Below, piece after piece: positions 35,971 through 44,881 of a stretch of 64,000 nt of DNA; position 1 is the stretch's first letter, and each line of letters starts with the position of its first letter. This DNA is from Leifsonia sp. NPDC080035 (GTDB taxonomy: Bacteria; Actinomycetota; Actinomycetes; Actinomycetales; Microbacteriaceae). The stretch lies in contig NZ_CP157390.1 of assembly GCF_040050925.1 (NCBI RefSeq), positions 3,472,001 through 3,536,000 on the forward strand, given 5' to 3'. Under the pieces are notes generated by a model that was not told where the DNA came from, did not search any database, and saw nothing but the letters and a program-made list of their open reading frames with translations. The translations under genes were made by a program, and so were the position numbers.

Positions 35971-37659
35971 TCAGGCGGAGGTCGTCTGGATGGCGCGGAG
36001 GGCCTCTCGGCGGTCGGCCTGCTCGATCGGGTCGGGCACGGGCAGGGAGGCGAGCAGGCGCTGGGTGTACGCCTCGCGCGGGTTGCCGAGCACCTCGGCG
36101 CCGGTCCCCTCCTCGACCAGCTTCCCGCGGTGCAGCACCGCGATCCGGTCCGCCAGCAGGTCGACGACCGCGAGGTCGTGGCTGATGAACAGCGCCGCGA
36201 AGCCGAACTCGCGCTGCAGGTCGGCGAACAGCTCGAGCACGCGCGCCTGCACCGAGACGTCCAGCGCCGAGGTCGGCTCGTCGGCGATGAGCAGCGTCGG
36301 CTCCAGCGCGAGCGCGCGGGCGAGGCTCGCCCGCTGACGCTGGCCGCCGGAGAGCTCGTGCGGGAACCTGTCGCCGTAGCTGCGCGGCAGCTGCACCGCC
36401 TCCAGCAGCTCGTCGACCCGCGAGCGCGCCGCAGAGGGCGACGACGCCTTCCCGTGCACGACCAGCGGCTCCGCGACGCAGTCCGCGATCGTCAGCAGCG
36501 GGTTGAAGCTGGACGCGGGGTCCTGGAACACGAAGCCGATCCGCTCGCGCACCTTCCGGAACTGGCGTTCGCGGACGCCGTTCATCTCGATGCCGAGCAC
36601 CTGGAGCGAGCCGTCGGTGACCCTGTTCAGCCCGGCAATCGCACGGCCGATGGTGGTCTTGCCCGAGCCGGACTCGCCGACCAGGCCCAGCACCTCGCCG
36701 GGGCGGATGTCGAAGGAGACGCCGTCCACCGCGACGAAGCCGGGACGGCCGAGGCGGCCCGGGTACTGGATGCGCAAGTCTCGTGCCCGCACGACCGCGG
36801 ACTCCTCCGGGCGCTCGGCGCGGGCGATCGCCCGCTCCTCTGTGGCGATGCGGCCCTGCCCGATCTTGGGCACGGAGGCGAGGAGCTTCTTCGTGTACTC
36901 CGCCTGCGGGGCGGCGAACAGCGTGCGAGCGTCCGCCTCCTCCACGAGCTTGCCCTGGTACATCACCGCGACCCGGTCCGCGAGGTCGGCGACGACGCCC
37001 ATGTTGTGGGTGATCAGCACGATCGCCGCGCCGAACTCGTCGCGGCAGCGCCGCAGGAGGTCGAGGATCTCCGCCTGGACCGTCACGTCCAGTGCGGTCG
37101 TCGGCTCGTCGGCGACGATGAGCCCGGGGTTCAGCACCAGCGCCATCGCGATAACGACGCGCTGCTTCTGGCCGCCGGAGAACTGGTGCGGGTAGTACTT
37201 CACCCGCTTCTCCGGCTCCGGGATGCCGACCCGGCCGAGGATCTCGACAGCCTGGGCCATCGCCTCCTTCTTGGACAGGGAACCGTGGGCGCGCAGGCCC
37301 TCCGCGATCTGCCAGCCGACGGTGTACACCGGGTTCAGCGCGGTGGACGGCTCCTGGAAGACCATCGCGACGTCGGTGCCGCGCACATCCCGCAGCTGCT
37401 TCTTGGAGAGCGTGACGACATCCGCCTCGCTCTGGCCGTCCTTGCTGCGCAGGACGACGGCGCCGGACGCGGTCGCGGTCTCCGGGAGCAGTCCCAGGAT
37501 GGTCTTGGCGGTCACGGTCTTGCCGGACCCGGACTCGCCGACGATGGCCAGCACCTCGCCGGGCGCGACCCGCAGGCTCACGTCATCGACGGCCTTGACT
37601 GCCCCGGCGTCGGTGGCGAAGGACACCGACAGGTTGTCGATCTGCACGACATCGCTCAT
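35971..37659 (-). CDS. dipeptide/oligopeptide ABC ATPase, fused DppD-DppF
   Basis: 562 residues with two complete ATPase domains. The first has GESGSGKTVTAK, FSGGQKQRVVIAMAL and LIVADEPTTALDV. The second has GESGSGKTTIGR, LSGGQRQRASLARAL and LLIADEPTSALDV. Each domain has the DppD/F-type extension (DARTLFAAPQAEYTKKLL; EVLGNPREAYTQRLLA). A single polypeptide replaces the two ATPases that other bacteria make separately. The start overlaps the permease stop (ATGA). Confidence 0.95.
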   Translation of the reverse strand: MSDVVQIDNLSVSFATDAGAVKAVDDVSLRVAPGEVLAIVGESGSGKTVTAKTILGLLPETATASGAVVLRSKDGQSEADVVTLSKKQLRDVRGTDVAMVFQEPSTALNPVYTVGWQIAEGLRAHGSLSKKEAMAQAVEILGRVGIPEPEKRVKYYPHQFSGGQKQRVVIAMALVLNPGLIVADEPTTALDVTVQAEILDLLRRCRDEFGAAIVLITHNMGVVADLADRVAVMYQGKLVEEADARTLFAAPQAEYTKKLLASVPKIGQGRIATEERAIARAERPEESAVVRARDLRIQYPGRLGRPGFVAVDGVSFDIRPGEVLGLVGESGSGKTTIGRAIAGLNRVTDGSLQVLGIEMNGVRERQFRKVRERIGFVFQDPASSFNPLLTIADCVAEPLVVHGKASSPSAARSRVDELLEAVQLPRSYGDRFPHELSGGQRQRASLARALALEPTLLIADEPTSALDVSVQARVLELFADLQREFGFAALFISHDLAVVDLLADRIAVLHRGKLVEEGTGAEVLGNPREAYTQRLLASLPVPDPIEQADRREALRAIQTTSA

Positions 37660-38711
37660 GGCTTGACCTCGATTCCGTGTTCGTCGAAGGACTCTCCGCC
37701 CTCCAGGCCGTCCAGGCCGCCGGGGCCGGCGAGCAGGGGGCCGCCGGGGACGACCGAGGTCTCCGCCACCTCACCGGACGCCTCCGCGGCGCGACGGCGC
37801 CCGCGCAGACGGGGATCCGCCAGGTCGTTCAGACTCTCGCCCACGAGGGTGATGCCGAGCACCACGAGCACGATCGCGAGGCCGGGGAAGATGGCCGTCC
37901 ACCAGATCCCGCTGGTGACGTCCGAGAGCGCCTTGTTCAGGTCGTAGCCCCACTCGGCCGCGGCCGTCGGCTCGATGCCGAAGCCGAGGAAGCCCAGCGC
38001 CGCGAGCGTCAGGATCGCCTCCGACGAGTTCAGCGTGAAGATCAGCGGGAGCGTGCGGGTGGAGTTGCGCAGCACGTGCCGGAACATGATGCGTCCGTTG
38101 CTCGCGCCGATCACCTTGGCCGCCTCGACGTACGCCTCCGACTTGATGCGCACCACCTCGGAGCGGATCACCCGGAAGTACTGCGGGATGAAGACGACGG
38201 TGATCGAGATCGCCGCCGCGAAGATCCCGCCCCACAGGCTGGACTGGCCGCCCGAGATGACGATCGCCATCACGATCGCCAGCAGCAGCGACGGGAACGC
38301 GTAGATCGCGTCCGCGATCACGACGAGCACCCGGTCGACCCAGCCGCCGAAGTAGCCGGAGATGAGGCCGAGGACGACGCCGGCGAAGATCGAGAGGATC
38401 ACCGCGACGACGATGACGAGGATCGCCGTCTGCGCGCCCCAGATGACCCGGGAGAAGACGTCGTAGCCGCCGACCGTTGTGCCCCAGATGTGCGCGGCGC
38501 TCGGCGGCTGCTGGGAGCCGAACTGGCCGTTCGCGTCCTTCAGCTGAGCGAAGCCGTACGGCGCGATCAGCGGGGCGAACACCGCGACGAGGATGAATAC
38601 GCCGGTCAGGACGAGACCCGCGATCAGCATCCCGCGCTGCAGCCCGACGGACTGGCGCAGCTGGTGGACGACGGGGAGGCGACGCCAGAAGCTTCGTGTG
38701 CCCGAGGCCAT
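37656..38711 (-). CDS. peptide ABC transporter permease (DppC type)
   Basis: 351 residues, six membrane helices. The EAA-type loop EAAKVIGASNGRIMFRHVLRNSTRTLP contacts the ATPase, and the GFLGFGIEPTAAAEWGYDL segment is typical of DppC/OppC. The N-terminal cytosolic arm and a ~40-residue hydrophilic C-terminal tail are visible. It begins one base after the stop of the DppB-type gene. Confidence 0.94.
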   Translation of the reverse strand: MASGTRSFWRRLPVVHQLRQSVGLQRGMLIAGLVLTGVFILVAVFAPLIAPYGFAQLKDANGQFGSQQPPSAAHIWGTTVGGYDVFSRVIWGAQTAILVIVVAVILSIFAGVVLGLISGYFGGWVDRVLVVIADAIYAFPSLLLAIVMAIVISGGQSSLWGGIFAAAISITVVFIPQYFRVIRSEVVRIKSEAYVEAAKVIGASNGRIMFRHVLRNSTRTLPLIFTLNSSEAILTLAALGFLGFGIEPTAAAEWGYDLNKALSDVTSGIWWTAIFPGLAIVLVVLGITLVGESLNDLADPRLRGRRRAAEASGEVAETSVVPGGPLLAGPGGLDGLEGGESFDEHGIEVKP

Positions 38712-38712
38712 C

Positions 38713-39807
38713 TCAGTACCTCACTCTCGGGTCGATGAGCGCCGCGATGATGTCGACGATGAAGTTCGTCACGGCGACGATCACGGCGAGCAGGACGACG
38801 AGTCCCTGCACGGCGACGAAGTCGCGCGACTGCAGGTAGTGCGAGAGCTGGAAGCCCAGGCCCTTCCACTCGAACGTCGTCTCCGTGAGGATCGCGCCGC
38901 CGAGCAGCAGGGCGATCTGCAGTCCGATGACGGTGATGATCGGGATGAGCGCGGGGCGGTACGCGTGCTTGCGAACCAGTCGGCTCTCCCGGACACCGCG
39001 CGAACGGGCAGCATCCACGTAGTCGGTGGACAGAGTCCCGATGACGTTCGTGCGCACCAGGCGCAGGAAGATGCCCGCCGTGAGGAGGCCGAGGGTGACC
39101 GCGGGCAGGACCGCGTGGAGCAGCACGTCGCCGATGACGGCGGGGTCCCCGGTCTGGAAGGCGTCGATCAGGTAGATCCCGGTCTTGTTCTCCAGCGTCT
39201 GCATCTCGATCTCGGAGCTGGTGGATGCGCGCCCCGCGACCGGGAGCCAGTCCAGCCAGACCGAGAAGATCAGCTTCAGCACCATGCCGGCGAAGAACAC
39301 CGGCGTTGCGTAGCAGAGGATCGCGAACACGCGCAGCGTGGCGTCACCGAACCGGTCGCGGTAGTACGCGGCGACCATGCCGAGCGGGATGCCGACGATG
39401 AAGGCGACGATGAGCGCGTAGATCGCGAGCTCCAGGGTCGCCGCGCCGTAGGTCAGCAGCACCTGCGTCACCGGCTGGTGGTCGGTGAAGGTGGTGCCGA
39501 AATCGCCGCGGAGGATCTGACCGAGGTACTCGACGTACTGGACGATGAGCGGCCGGTCGTAGCCGGCCTCGTGGATGCGCTGCTGCAGCTGCGCGGGCGG
39601 CAGCTTGCCGCCGAGGGCCGCGGTGATGGGGTCTCCGGTGGAGCGCATCAGGAAGAAGACGACCGTCACCAGGATGAAGATCGTCGGGATGATGAGGAGG
39701 GCGCGGACGACGATGTAGCGGCCGAGGCCGCCTCCCGAGCGTCGCGCCTTGGTTCGTTCGGGGCCGGGCGCCGTCGGCGCCGCCTGCCCGGTGACCGTCG
39801 CTGTCAT
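38713..39807 (-). CDS. peptide ABC transporter permease (DppB type)
   Basis: 364 residues, six helices. RYIVVRALLIIPTIFILVTVVFFLMRSTGDP opens the conserved part, and VDAARSRGVRESRLVRKHAYRPALIPIITVIGLQIALLLGGAILTETTFEWKGLG is the DppB/OppB EAA region. The ATG at 39805-39807 is preferred; a TTG three codons earlier is possible. It follows the binding-protein gene after 78 bases. Confidence 0.94.
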   Translation of the reverse strand: MTATVTGQAAPTAPGPERTKARRSGGGLGRYIVVRALLIIPTIFILVTVVFFLMRSTGDPITAALGGKLPPAQLQQRIHEAGYDRPLIVQYVEYLGQILRGDFGTTFTDHQPVTQVLLTYGAATLELAIYALIVAFIVGIPLGMVAAYYRDRFGDATLRVFAILCYATPVFFAGMVLKLIFSVWLDWLPVAGRASTSSEIEMQTLENKTGIYLIDAFQTGDPAVIGDVLLHAVLPAVTLGLLTAGIFLRLVRTNVIGTLSTDYVDAARSRGVRESRLVRKHAYRPALIPIITVIGLQIALLLGGAILTETTFEWKGLGFQLSHYLQSRDFVAVQGLVVLLAVIVAVTNFIVDIIAALIDPRVRY

Positions 39808-39885
39808 GGAAGCCAATCGTGGGTGGTTCGTGGGAGGGGGCGGCTCGCCGATGCGAACCGCCCCCGTTCGGCCGTGCTGTGCGGC

Positions 39886-41520
39886 CTAGCCCTTCGACAG
39901 GGCGGCGTAGCGGAACTTGAACGAGGCGTCCAGCGTCTTGTCGGTGCCGGAGACGTCCTTGCCCACCACGGCGACCTGGGCGCCCTGCAGCAGCGGCAGG
40001 GTGGACAGGTCCGCGCCCACCTTCGCCTGGATCTCCTCGATCAGCTTGGTTCGGGCGGCCTTGTCGGTGGTGCCGAGCTGCTGGGTGATCAGCTGCTGCA
40101 CCTGGGGGTTGTCGTAGTGGTTCGCCAGGAAGTTGTCCTTGACGAAGAACGGCGACAGGTAGTTGTCCGCGTCGGAGTAGTCGGGGAACCAGCCCAGCTG
40201 GTACGCCGGGTAGAGGTCCTTCACGCGGTCCTTCGAGTACTGCACCCACTCGGTGGACTGCAGGTTGACCTTGAACAGACCGCCGTTCTCCAGCTGCTCC
40301 TTGACCAGCGCGTACTCGTCGCCGGACGACGGGCCGTAGTGGTCGGGGTTGTACTGCAGGTTGAGCGCGACCGGGGTGGTGACGCCGGCGGCCTGCAGCG
40401 CGGCCTTCGCCTTGTCCAGGCTCGGGCCGCCGTTGCCGTCGCCGTAGAGGTCCTTCAGCACGGTGGTCGCGCCGGTCAGGCCCTCGGGGACGAACGAGTA
40501 CAGCGGGGTGTAGGTGTCCTTGTAGACCTGCTTGGCGATGGTCGCGCGGTCGACGAGGTCGGCCGCGGCCTGGCGCACGGCGAGTGCCTTCTTCGCGTCG
40601 GCCTGCGGCGTGGTGGCCCCGTACGGCATCGTGTTGAAGTTCCAGACGATGTAACGGGTCTCACCGCCCGGGCCCTTGACGACCTTGACGCTCTTGTCGG
40701 AGGACAGGCTGTCGATGTCCGTGGCCGTGAGGCTGCGGAAGGCGACGTCGATGGCGTTCTTCTGGATGTCAAGCTTCAGGTTCGACGACTCGGCGTAGTA
40801 CTTGACGTTGACCTTCTCGGTGGCGGGCTTGCCCAGCAGGCCCTCGTAGTTCGGGTTCGCCTTGTACGCGATGAGGTTGTTGAAGTCGTAGCTGGTGATG
40901 TCGTACTGGCCGGCGAACGGGTGACCCTTGACGATGGTCTTGTCGTCGGTGACCTTGTCGGCCGAGAAGACCTGGTGGTCCACGATCGGGCCGGCGGGGC
41001 TGGAGAGCACCTGCGCGAAGGTCTGGTCGTTCGGCACCTTCAGCTTGAAGACGGCGGTGGTCTTGTCCGGCGTGCTCACGCTGTCCAGGTTGCCGAGCAG
41101 CGACGCGGGACCGTTCGGGTCATTGATCTTCAGCTGGCGGTCGAACGTGAACTTCACGTCCTCGGAGGTCAGCGGGTGACCGTTCGCGAACTTCAGGTTC
41201 GGCTTGAGCTTGACCGTGTACTCGGTCGGCGAGGTGAAGTCGGCGCTCTGGGCGATGTCCGGCTTCACGTCCGGGCTGCCGTACGGGCTGTTCATGAGGA
41301 ACGGGTAGACCTGGTTCATCACGGCGAACGAGCCGTTGTCGTACGAACCAGCCGGGTCGATCGAGGTGATCTTGTCTGTCGTGCCGATGGTGAGGGTGCC
41401 TCCGCCGCCTCCACCGGAGTTGTTGTTGCTCCCGGAGCAGCCGGCGAGCACCAGCGCCGCGGCCGCGAACGCGGCCGACACGGCGAGCAGGCGCCGTCCG
41501 CCTTGTGATACGGATCTCAT
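39886..41520 (-). CDS. peptide ABC transporter substrate-binding lipoprotein (family 5)
   Basis: 544 residues. Signal peptide with lipobox LVLAGC (Cys28) and a Ser/Asn/Gly linker, then a SBP_bac_5 domain (FANGHPLTSEDVKFTFDRQLKI; VPEGLTGATTVLKDLYGDGN). It is anchored outside the membrane and delivers peptides to the permeases. The ATG at 41518-41520 has GAAGAGG upstream and is the only start that puts the signal peptide at the N-terminus. First gene of the importer operon (SBP, B, C, D-F fusion). The 224 bases upstream contain the promoter, with a weak dyad CGTAT...ATACG at 41621-41643. Confidence 0.95.
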   Translation of the reverse strand: MRSVSQGGRRLLAVSAAFAAAALVLAGCSGSNNNSGGGGGGTLTIGTTDKITSIDPAGSYDNGSFAVMNQVYPFLMNSPYGSPDVKPDIAQSADFTSPTEYTVKLKPNLKFANGHPLTSEDVKFTFDRQLKINDPNGPASLLGNLDSVSTPDKTTAVFKLKVPNDQTFAQVLSSPAGPIVDHQVFSADKVTDDKTIVKGHPFAGQYDITSYDFNNLIAYKANPNYEGLLGKPATEKVNVKYYAESSNLKLDIQKNAIDVAFRSLTATDIDSLSSDKSVKVVKGPGGETRYIVWNFNTMPYGATTPQADAKKALAVRQAAADLVDRATIAKQVYKDTYTPLYSFVPEGLTGATTVLKDLYGDGNGGPSLDKAKAALQAAGVTTPVALNLQYNPDHYGPSSGDEYALVKEQLENGGLFKVNLQSTEWVQYSKDRVKDLYPAYQLGWFPDYSDADNYLSPFFVKDNFLANHYDNPQVQQLITQQLGTTDKAARTKLIEEIQAKVGADLSTLPLLQGAQVAVVGKDVSGTDKTLDASFKFRYAALSKG

Positions 41521-41744
41521 ATCCGAGTACCTCTTCCTGGTGTGGGGACACTGAGCCGGCATGGGCGCACGGAGAAGCGCCATCGCCGAATCGCGTAGAA
41601 CTGTCCTAGCATGAAACGCACGTATTACATGCATTCGGATACGAATCGAGCCGAGATCTTTACATCGGCGCAACAGATCCGCGCTCGTCCGCGCAGATCG
41701 GTGCGAAATCCGTCGTGGCGGGCGTGCTCCGGAGGCGCAGCGTG

Positions 41745-43646
41745 CTACTCGCCCCGCAGGCGCATCCGCTCGCGGTCGATCGACGCCAGCGCCGTCTGCA
41801 GCGAGCGGCGCAGGTCGGTCTCCGCGGGGTCGGTTCGGGCGAGCCGGCCGGTCAGCTCCGCCTTCTCCCGCAAGAGGTCGCGATCGATCAGACCGTCGAG
41901 GATCGAGCGGGCGTATCGCCCTGCCTCCCCCGCCGCCTGCGGCAGCGCCGCAACCGCGAGGCCGTTCACGGTCGGCGCGTAGGCGGAGGGCACCTCGGCC
42001 AGCACGCGGTCGACCCAGCCGGGCTGGTCCATCGTGGCGAGCTGGCTGGCGATCGCGTCCTTGACCACGGCGTGCGTCGGGTTCACGAAGGGCACCTGGA
42101 CGGCGCGGGCCGCCCGCTCCCGGCCGACCTCACCCGGGAGCTGAAGCAGCACCATGAGGCTCTCGCGCTCGGTGCGCTGGGTCGGGTCGGTGAGGTCGGC
42201 GGGGCGGATGTGGGCGACCGCCGCCTCGGGTGCGACGGCGTCCCCGCCCGGCCGGCCGTAGGGCGCCTGGTCCTGTCCGCGCTGGCCCTGTCCGCGGCCC
42301 TGTCCAGGACCCTCCGACCGCGAGCCGCGCTGGGCGGACCGCACGGCCCGTGTCGCATCCTGCAGGTCGGCGCCGGAGAGGCGGGCGAGCTCGCGTGTGT
42401 AGCCGTTCTGGGATGCCGGGTCGCGGATCGTCGCGACGATCGGGGCGCCGGCGCGGAGGGCGGCCGTGCGGCCCTCCACCGAGTCGAGGTCGTAACGCTC
42501 GACGACCTGGCGCAGCATGAACTCGAACATCGGCTTCTTCGCGTCGATCATCCGGCGCACCGCGTCGTCGCCCTTCGCGAGCCGCAGGTCGCACGGGTCG
42601 AGCCCGTCCGGGCCGACGGCCACGTACGTCTGGGCGGAGAAGCGCTGCTCCTCGCCGAACGCGCGCGCGGCCGCCTTCTGGCCGGCGGCGTCCGGGTCGA
42701 AGGTGAAGATCACCGAGCCGGTGCTGCTGTCGTCACCCATGATCCGGCGGATCACCTTGATGTGGTCGACGCCGAAGGCGGTGCCGCAGGTCGCGACCGC
42801 CGTGGTGATGCCGGCGAGGTGGCAGGCCATGACGTCCGTGTACCCCTCGACGACGACGACCTGGTCGTTGCGGGAGATGTCGCGCTTGGCGAGATCGAGA
42901 CCGTAGAGCACCTGGGCCTTCTTATAGACCGGCGTCTCCGGGGTGTTCAGGTACTTGGGGCCGTTGTCGTCCTCCAGCAGCCGGCGCGCGCCGAACCCGA
43001 TGGTCTGGCCGGTCACGTCCCGGATCGGCCACACCAGCCGGCCGCGGAAGCGGTCGTAGACGCCGCGGTCGCGCTGGGAGACCAGTCCGGCGGCGAGCAG
43101 CTCTTCGGGCGTGAAGCCCTTCGAGCGGAGGTGCTTGGTGAGCTCATCCCAGCTTTTCGGGGCGTACCCCACGCCGAAGTGGGCGGCGGCCGCAGCATCG
43201 AAGCCGCGCTCGCCCAGGAACCGGCGGCCGGGGTCCGCGCCCGCGGTGCCCAGCTGGTCGCGGAAGTACTCCTCGGCGGCCGAGTTGGCGGCGAGGAGGC
43301 GTGCGCGGTTCCCGCTTGACTCGCTCGGACCTCCGCCGCCCTCCTCGTAGCGCAGCTGGTAGCCGATGCGCGCCGCAAGCCGCTCGACGGCCTCGGTGAA
43401 GGAGACGTGGTCGAGCTTGACCAGGAATTCGTAGACGTCGCCGCCCTCGCCGCAGCCGAAGCAGTGGTACCGGCCGACGCCGGGGCGGACGTTGAAGCTC
43501 GGGCTCTTCTCGTCGTGGAACGGGCACAGGCCCTTCAGCGATCCGACGCCGCCCGGCTTCAGGCTGACGTAGTCGCCGATGATGTCGGCGATGTTAGTGC
43601 GTGCCTTGACCTCTTCGATGTCGCTTTGTCGAATCCGGCCGGCCAT
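41745..43646 (-). CDS. dnaG: DNA primase
   Basis: 633 residues. The zinc-binding domain has CPFH (41-44) and HCFGCGEGGD (Cys62, Cys65). The RNA-polymerase core has RGRLVWPIRD and GFGARRL, followed by the Toprim motif VVVEGYTDVMACH and FDPDAAGQKAA with metal-binding acids. The C-terminal DnaB-interacting domain has low complexity (~450-480, GRGQGQRGQ). It synthesises RNA primers at the replication fork. TAGAAT lies six bases before the ATG and no ribosome site is visible, so the mRNA looks leaderless. Confidence 0.97.
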   Translation of the reverse strand: MAGRIRQSDIEEVKARTNIADIIGDYVSLKPGGVGSLKGLCPFHDEKSPSFNVRPGVGRYHCFGCGEGGDVYEFLVKLDHVSFTEAVERLAARIGYQLRYEEGGGGPSESSGNRARLLAANSAAEEYFRDQLGTAGADPGRRFLGERGFDAAAAAHFGVGYAPKSWDELTKHLRSKGFTPEELLAAGLVSQRDRGVYDRFRGRLVWPIRDVTGQTIGFGARRLLEDDNGPKYLNTPETPVYKKAQVLYGLDLAKRDISRNDQVVVVEGYTDVMACHLAGITTAVATCGTAFGVDHIKVIRRIMGDDSSTGSVIFTFDPDAAGQKAAARAFGEEQRFSAQTYVAVGPDGLDPCDLRLAKGDDAVRRMIDAKKPMFEFMLRQVVERYDLDSVEGRTAALRAGAPIVATIRDPASQNGYTRELARLSGADLQDATRAVRSAQRGSRSEGPGQGRGQGQRGQDQAPYGRPGGDAVAPEAAVAHIRPADLTDPTQRTERESLMVLLQLPGEVGRERAARAVQVPFVNPTHAVVKDAIASQLATMDQPGWVDRVLAEVPSAYAPTVNGLAVAALPQAAGEAGRYARSILDGLIDRDLLREKAELTGRLARTDPAETDLRRSLQTALASIDRERMRLRGE

Positions 43647-43678
43647 GACTCGATTCTAGTGAGCCGGGCCGACGTCCA

Positions 43679-44791
43679 TCATCGCGGCGGCCGGCGGCGG
43701 CCTCTCGTGTTCTGCGCGATCTCGATGATCGCGCAGAATACCTCGATCGTGACCCGCAGCAGCAGGACGCTGAGGACCGCCGCCACGAGCGTCACGAGCA
43801 CACCGAGCAGGAACACGAAGGCGCCGACGGGCGAGTTCGTGGCAACGGCGATGCCGAGGCTGTTGGCGAAGCCGACGACGATGCCCAGGCCGATGAGCAC
43901 CAGCCCGACGACGTAGACGGGACCCGCCAGCTTCCGGGTCACATAGCTCGTGAACGTGAAGTCGAACAGGGACGAGAAGAACCGCGAATCGTCGAGCCGG
44001 TCGGCGATGTCGTTGACGCTGCGATATCCGGCGGCACCGTGCGCACCGTCGGCGTCGTCGTCGCTCGGCGTCGCGCTCGCGGCCGCGGGCTGCGCGGGAC
44101 CGGCGGCCGCTCCTGCGGCCTGGCCCCCTGCGGCGGGCGGAGCCTCGAGGACCGTGGTCTCAGCGGTCGTGGTGGAGGTCGCCGGGGCCTCCGCCGGGGA
44201 CGCGTCGACCGGGGCGGCAGGGGGCTCGGCGGGCTGCTCCGCTGCCGCTCCGGCCGCGTAGAACTCGCTGGCGGTCGGTAGAACGGCCGTCTCCGCCCCG
44301 GTGTCGGGGGCGTCCACGGCGTCCGTGGCGTCTGCCGCGCCCGTTTCCTCGGTCTGCACCGGCTCCGCCGGCGACGAGGAGGTGTCCGGGGTCGGCGACG
44401 CGGGGTCCGCGGTCGGCGTGGTCTTGCCCAGCATCGCGTCCAGGATCTCGGGCGCCTCGCCCGCCGGCGAGATCGGCGTGGTCTTCACGGTGGAACGCTT
44501 GCGCGGCGCGGGGGTGCGCTTCGCGGGCAGCTCCGCATCCTCCGGCTTCCTGGCGGCCGCGCTGCGCGTTGTCCCGGCGCGGGCGGTCCCGGTCCGCGCG
44601 GCGCCGGAGCGCGCGGTTCCGGTACCGGCACCCGCCGTACCGGAACCCGCCGCAGGCGTGCGCGGTGCGCGCTTGGCGGGGGCCCGCTTGGGCGCGGGTG
44701 GGGTCGCGGCCTCGGACGCCGCCGTCTCCGGTGCAGCCTCCTGACCCTCAGCGGGCCGGTCGCCGTCCGACGGTGGCTGTGCGGTGCTCAT
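43679..44791 (-). CDS. DUF4282 membrane protein with long Ala/Pro/Thr-rich N-terminus
   Basis: 370 residues from the ATG with GGAGGGAGACGC upstream. Residues 1-~255 are low-complexity (Ala, Pro, Thr, Glu; a basic patch KRAPAKRAPR; repeats of GTARSG/GTARAG) and surely disordered. Residues ~275-360 have two membrane helices (VYVVGLVLIGLGIVVGFA, VFLLGVLVTLVAAVLSVLLLRVTIEVF) preceded by FFSSLFDFTFTSYVT, the DUF4282 pattern. Function unknown. It sits between dgt and dnaG on the same strand. Confidence 0.85.
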   Translation of the reverse strand: MSTAQPPSDGDRPAEGQEAAPETAASEAATPPAPKRAPAKRAPRTPAAGSGTAGAGTGTARSGAARTGTARAGTTRSAAARKPEDAELPAKRTPAPRKRSTVKTTPISPAGEAPEILDAMLGKTTPTADPASPTPDTSSSPAEPVQTEETGAADATDAVDAPDTGAETAVLPTASEFYAAGAAAEQPAEPPAAPVDASPAEAPATSTTTAETTVLEAPPAAGGQAAGAAAGPAQPAAASATPSDDDADGAHGAAGYRSVNDIADRLDDSRFFSSLFDFTFTSYVTRKLAGPVYVVGLVLIGLGIVVGFANSLGIAVATNSPVGAFVFLLGVLVTLVAAVLSVLLLRVTIEVFCAIIEIAQNTRGRRRPPR

Positions 44792-44881
44792 GCGTCTCCC
44801 TCCGATGCCGTTCCTCAAGCATTCTGCACGCGGCCCCGGGATACAAGCCCGCGCGCCGCGCTCCGCGCCGTGCCGTCGTGC

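Noticed and set aside
34876..41508. Two plus-strand open frames of about 1000 codons each opposite the peptide ABC operon
   Set aside because: Antisense shadows of the ATPases, permeases and binding protein. The sense strand has all family motifs in order.
41621..41643. CGTAT...ATACG dyad upstream of the peptide-binding protein
   Set aside because: Arms of only five bases with an off-centre match; expected by chance, so only mentioned with the gene.
43679..44791. TonB- or adhesin-like protein from the Ala/Pro/Thr-rich sequence
   Set aside because: The repeat-like part has no signal peptide before it and ends in a DUF4282 two-helix domain, so it is a cytosolic disordered arm.
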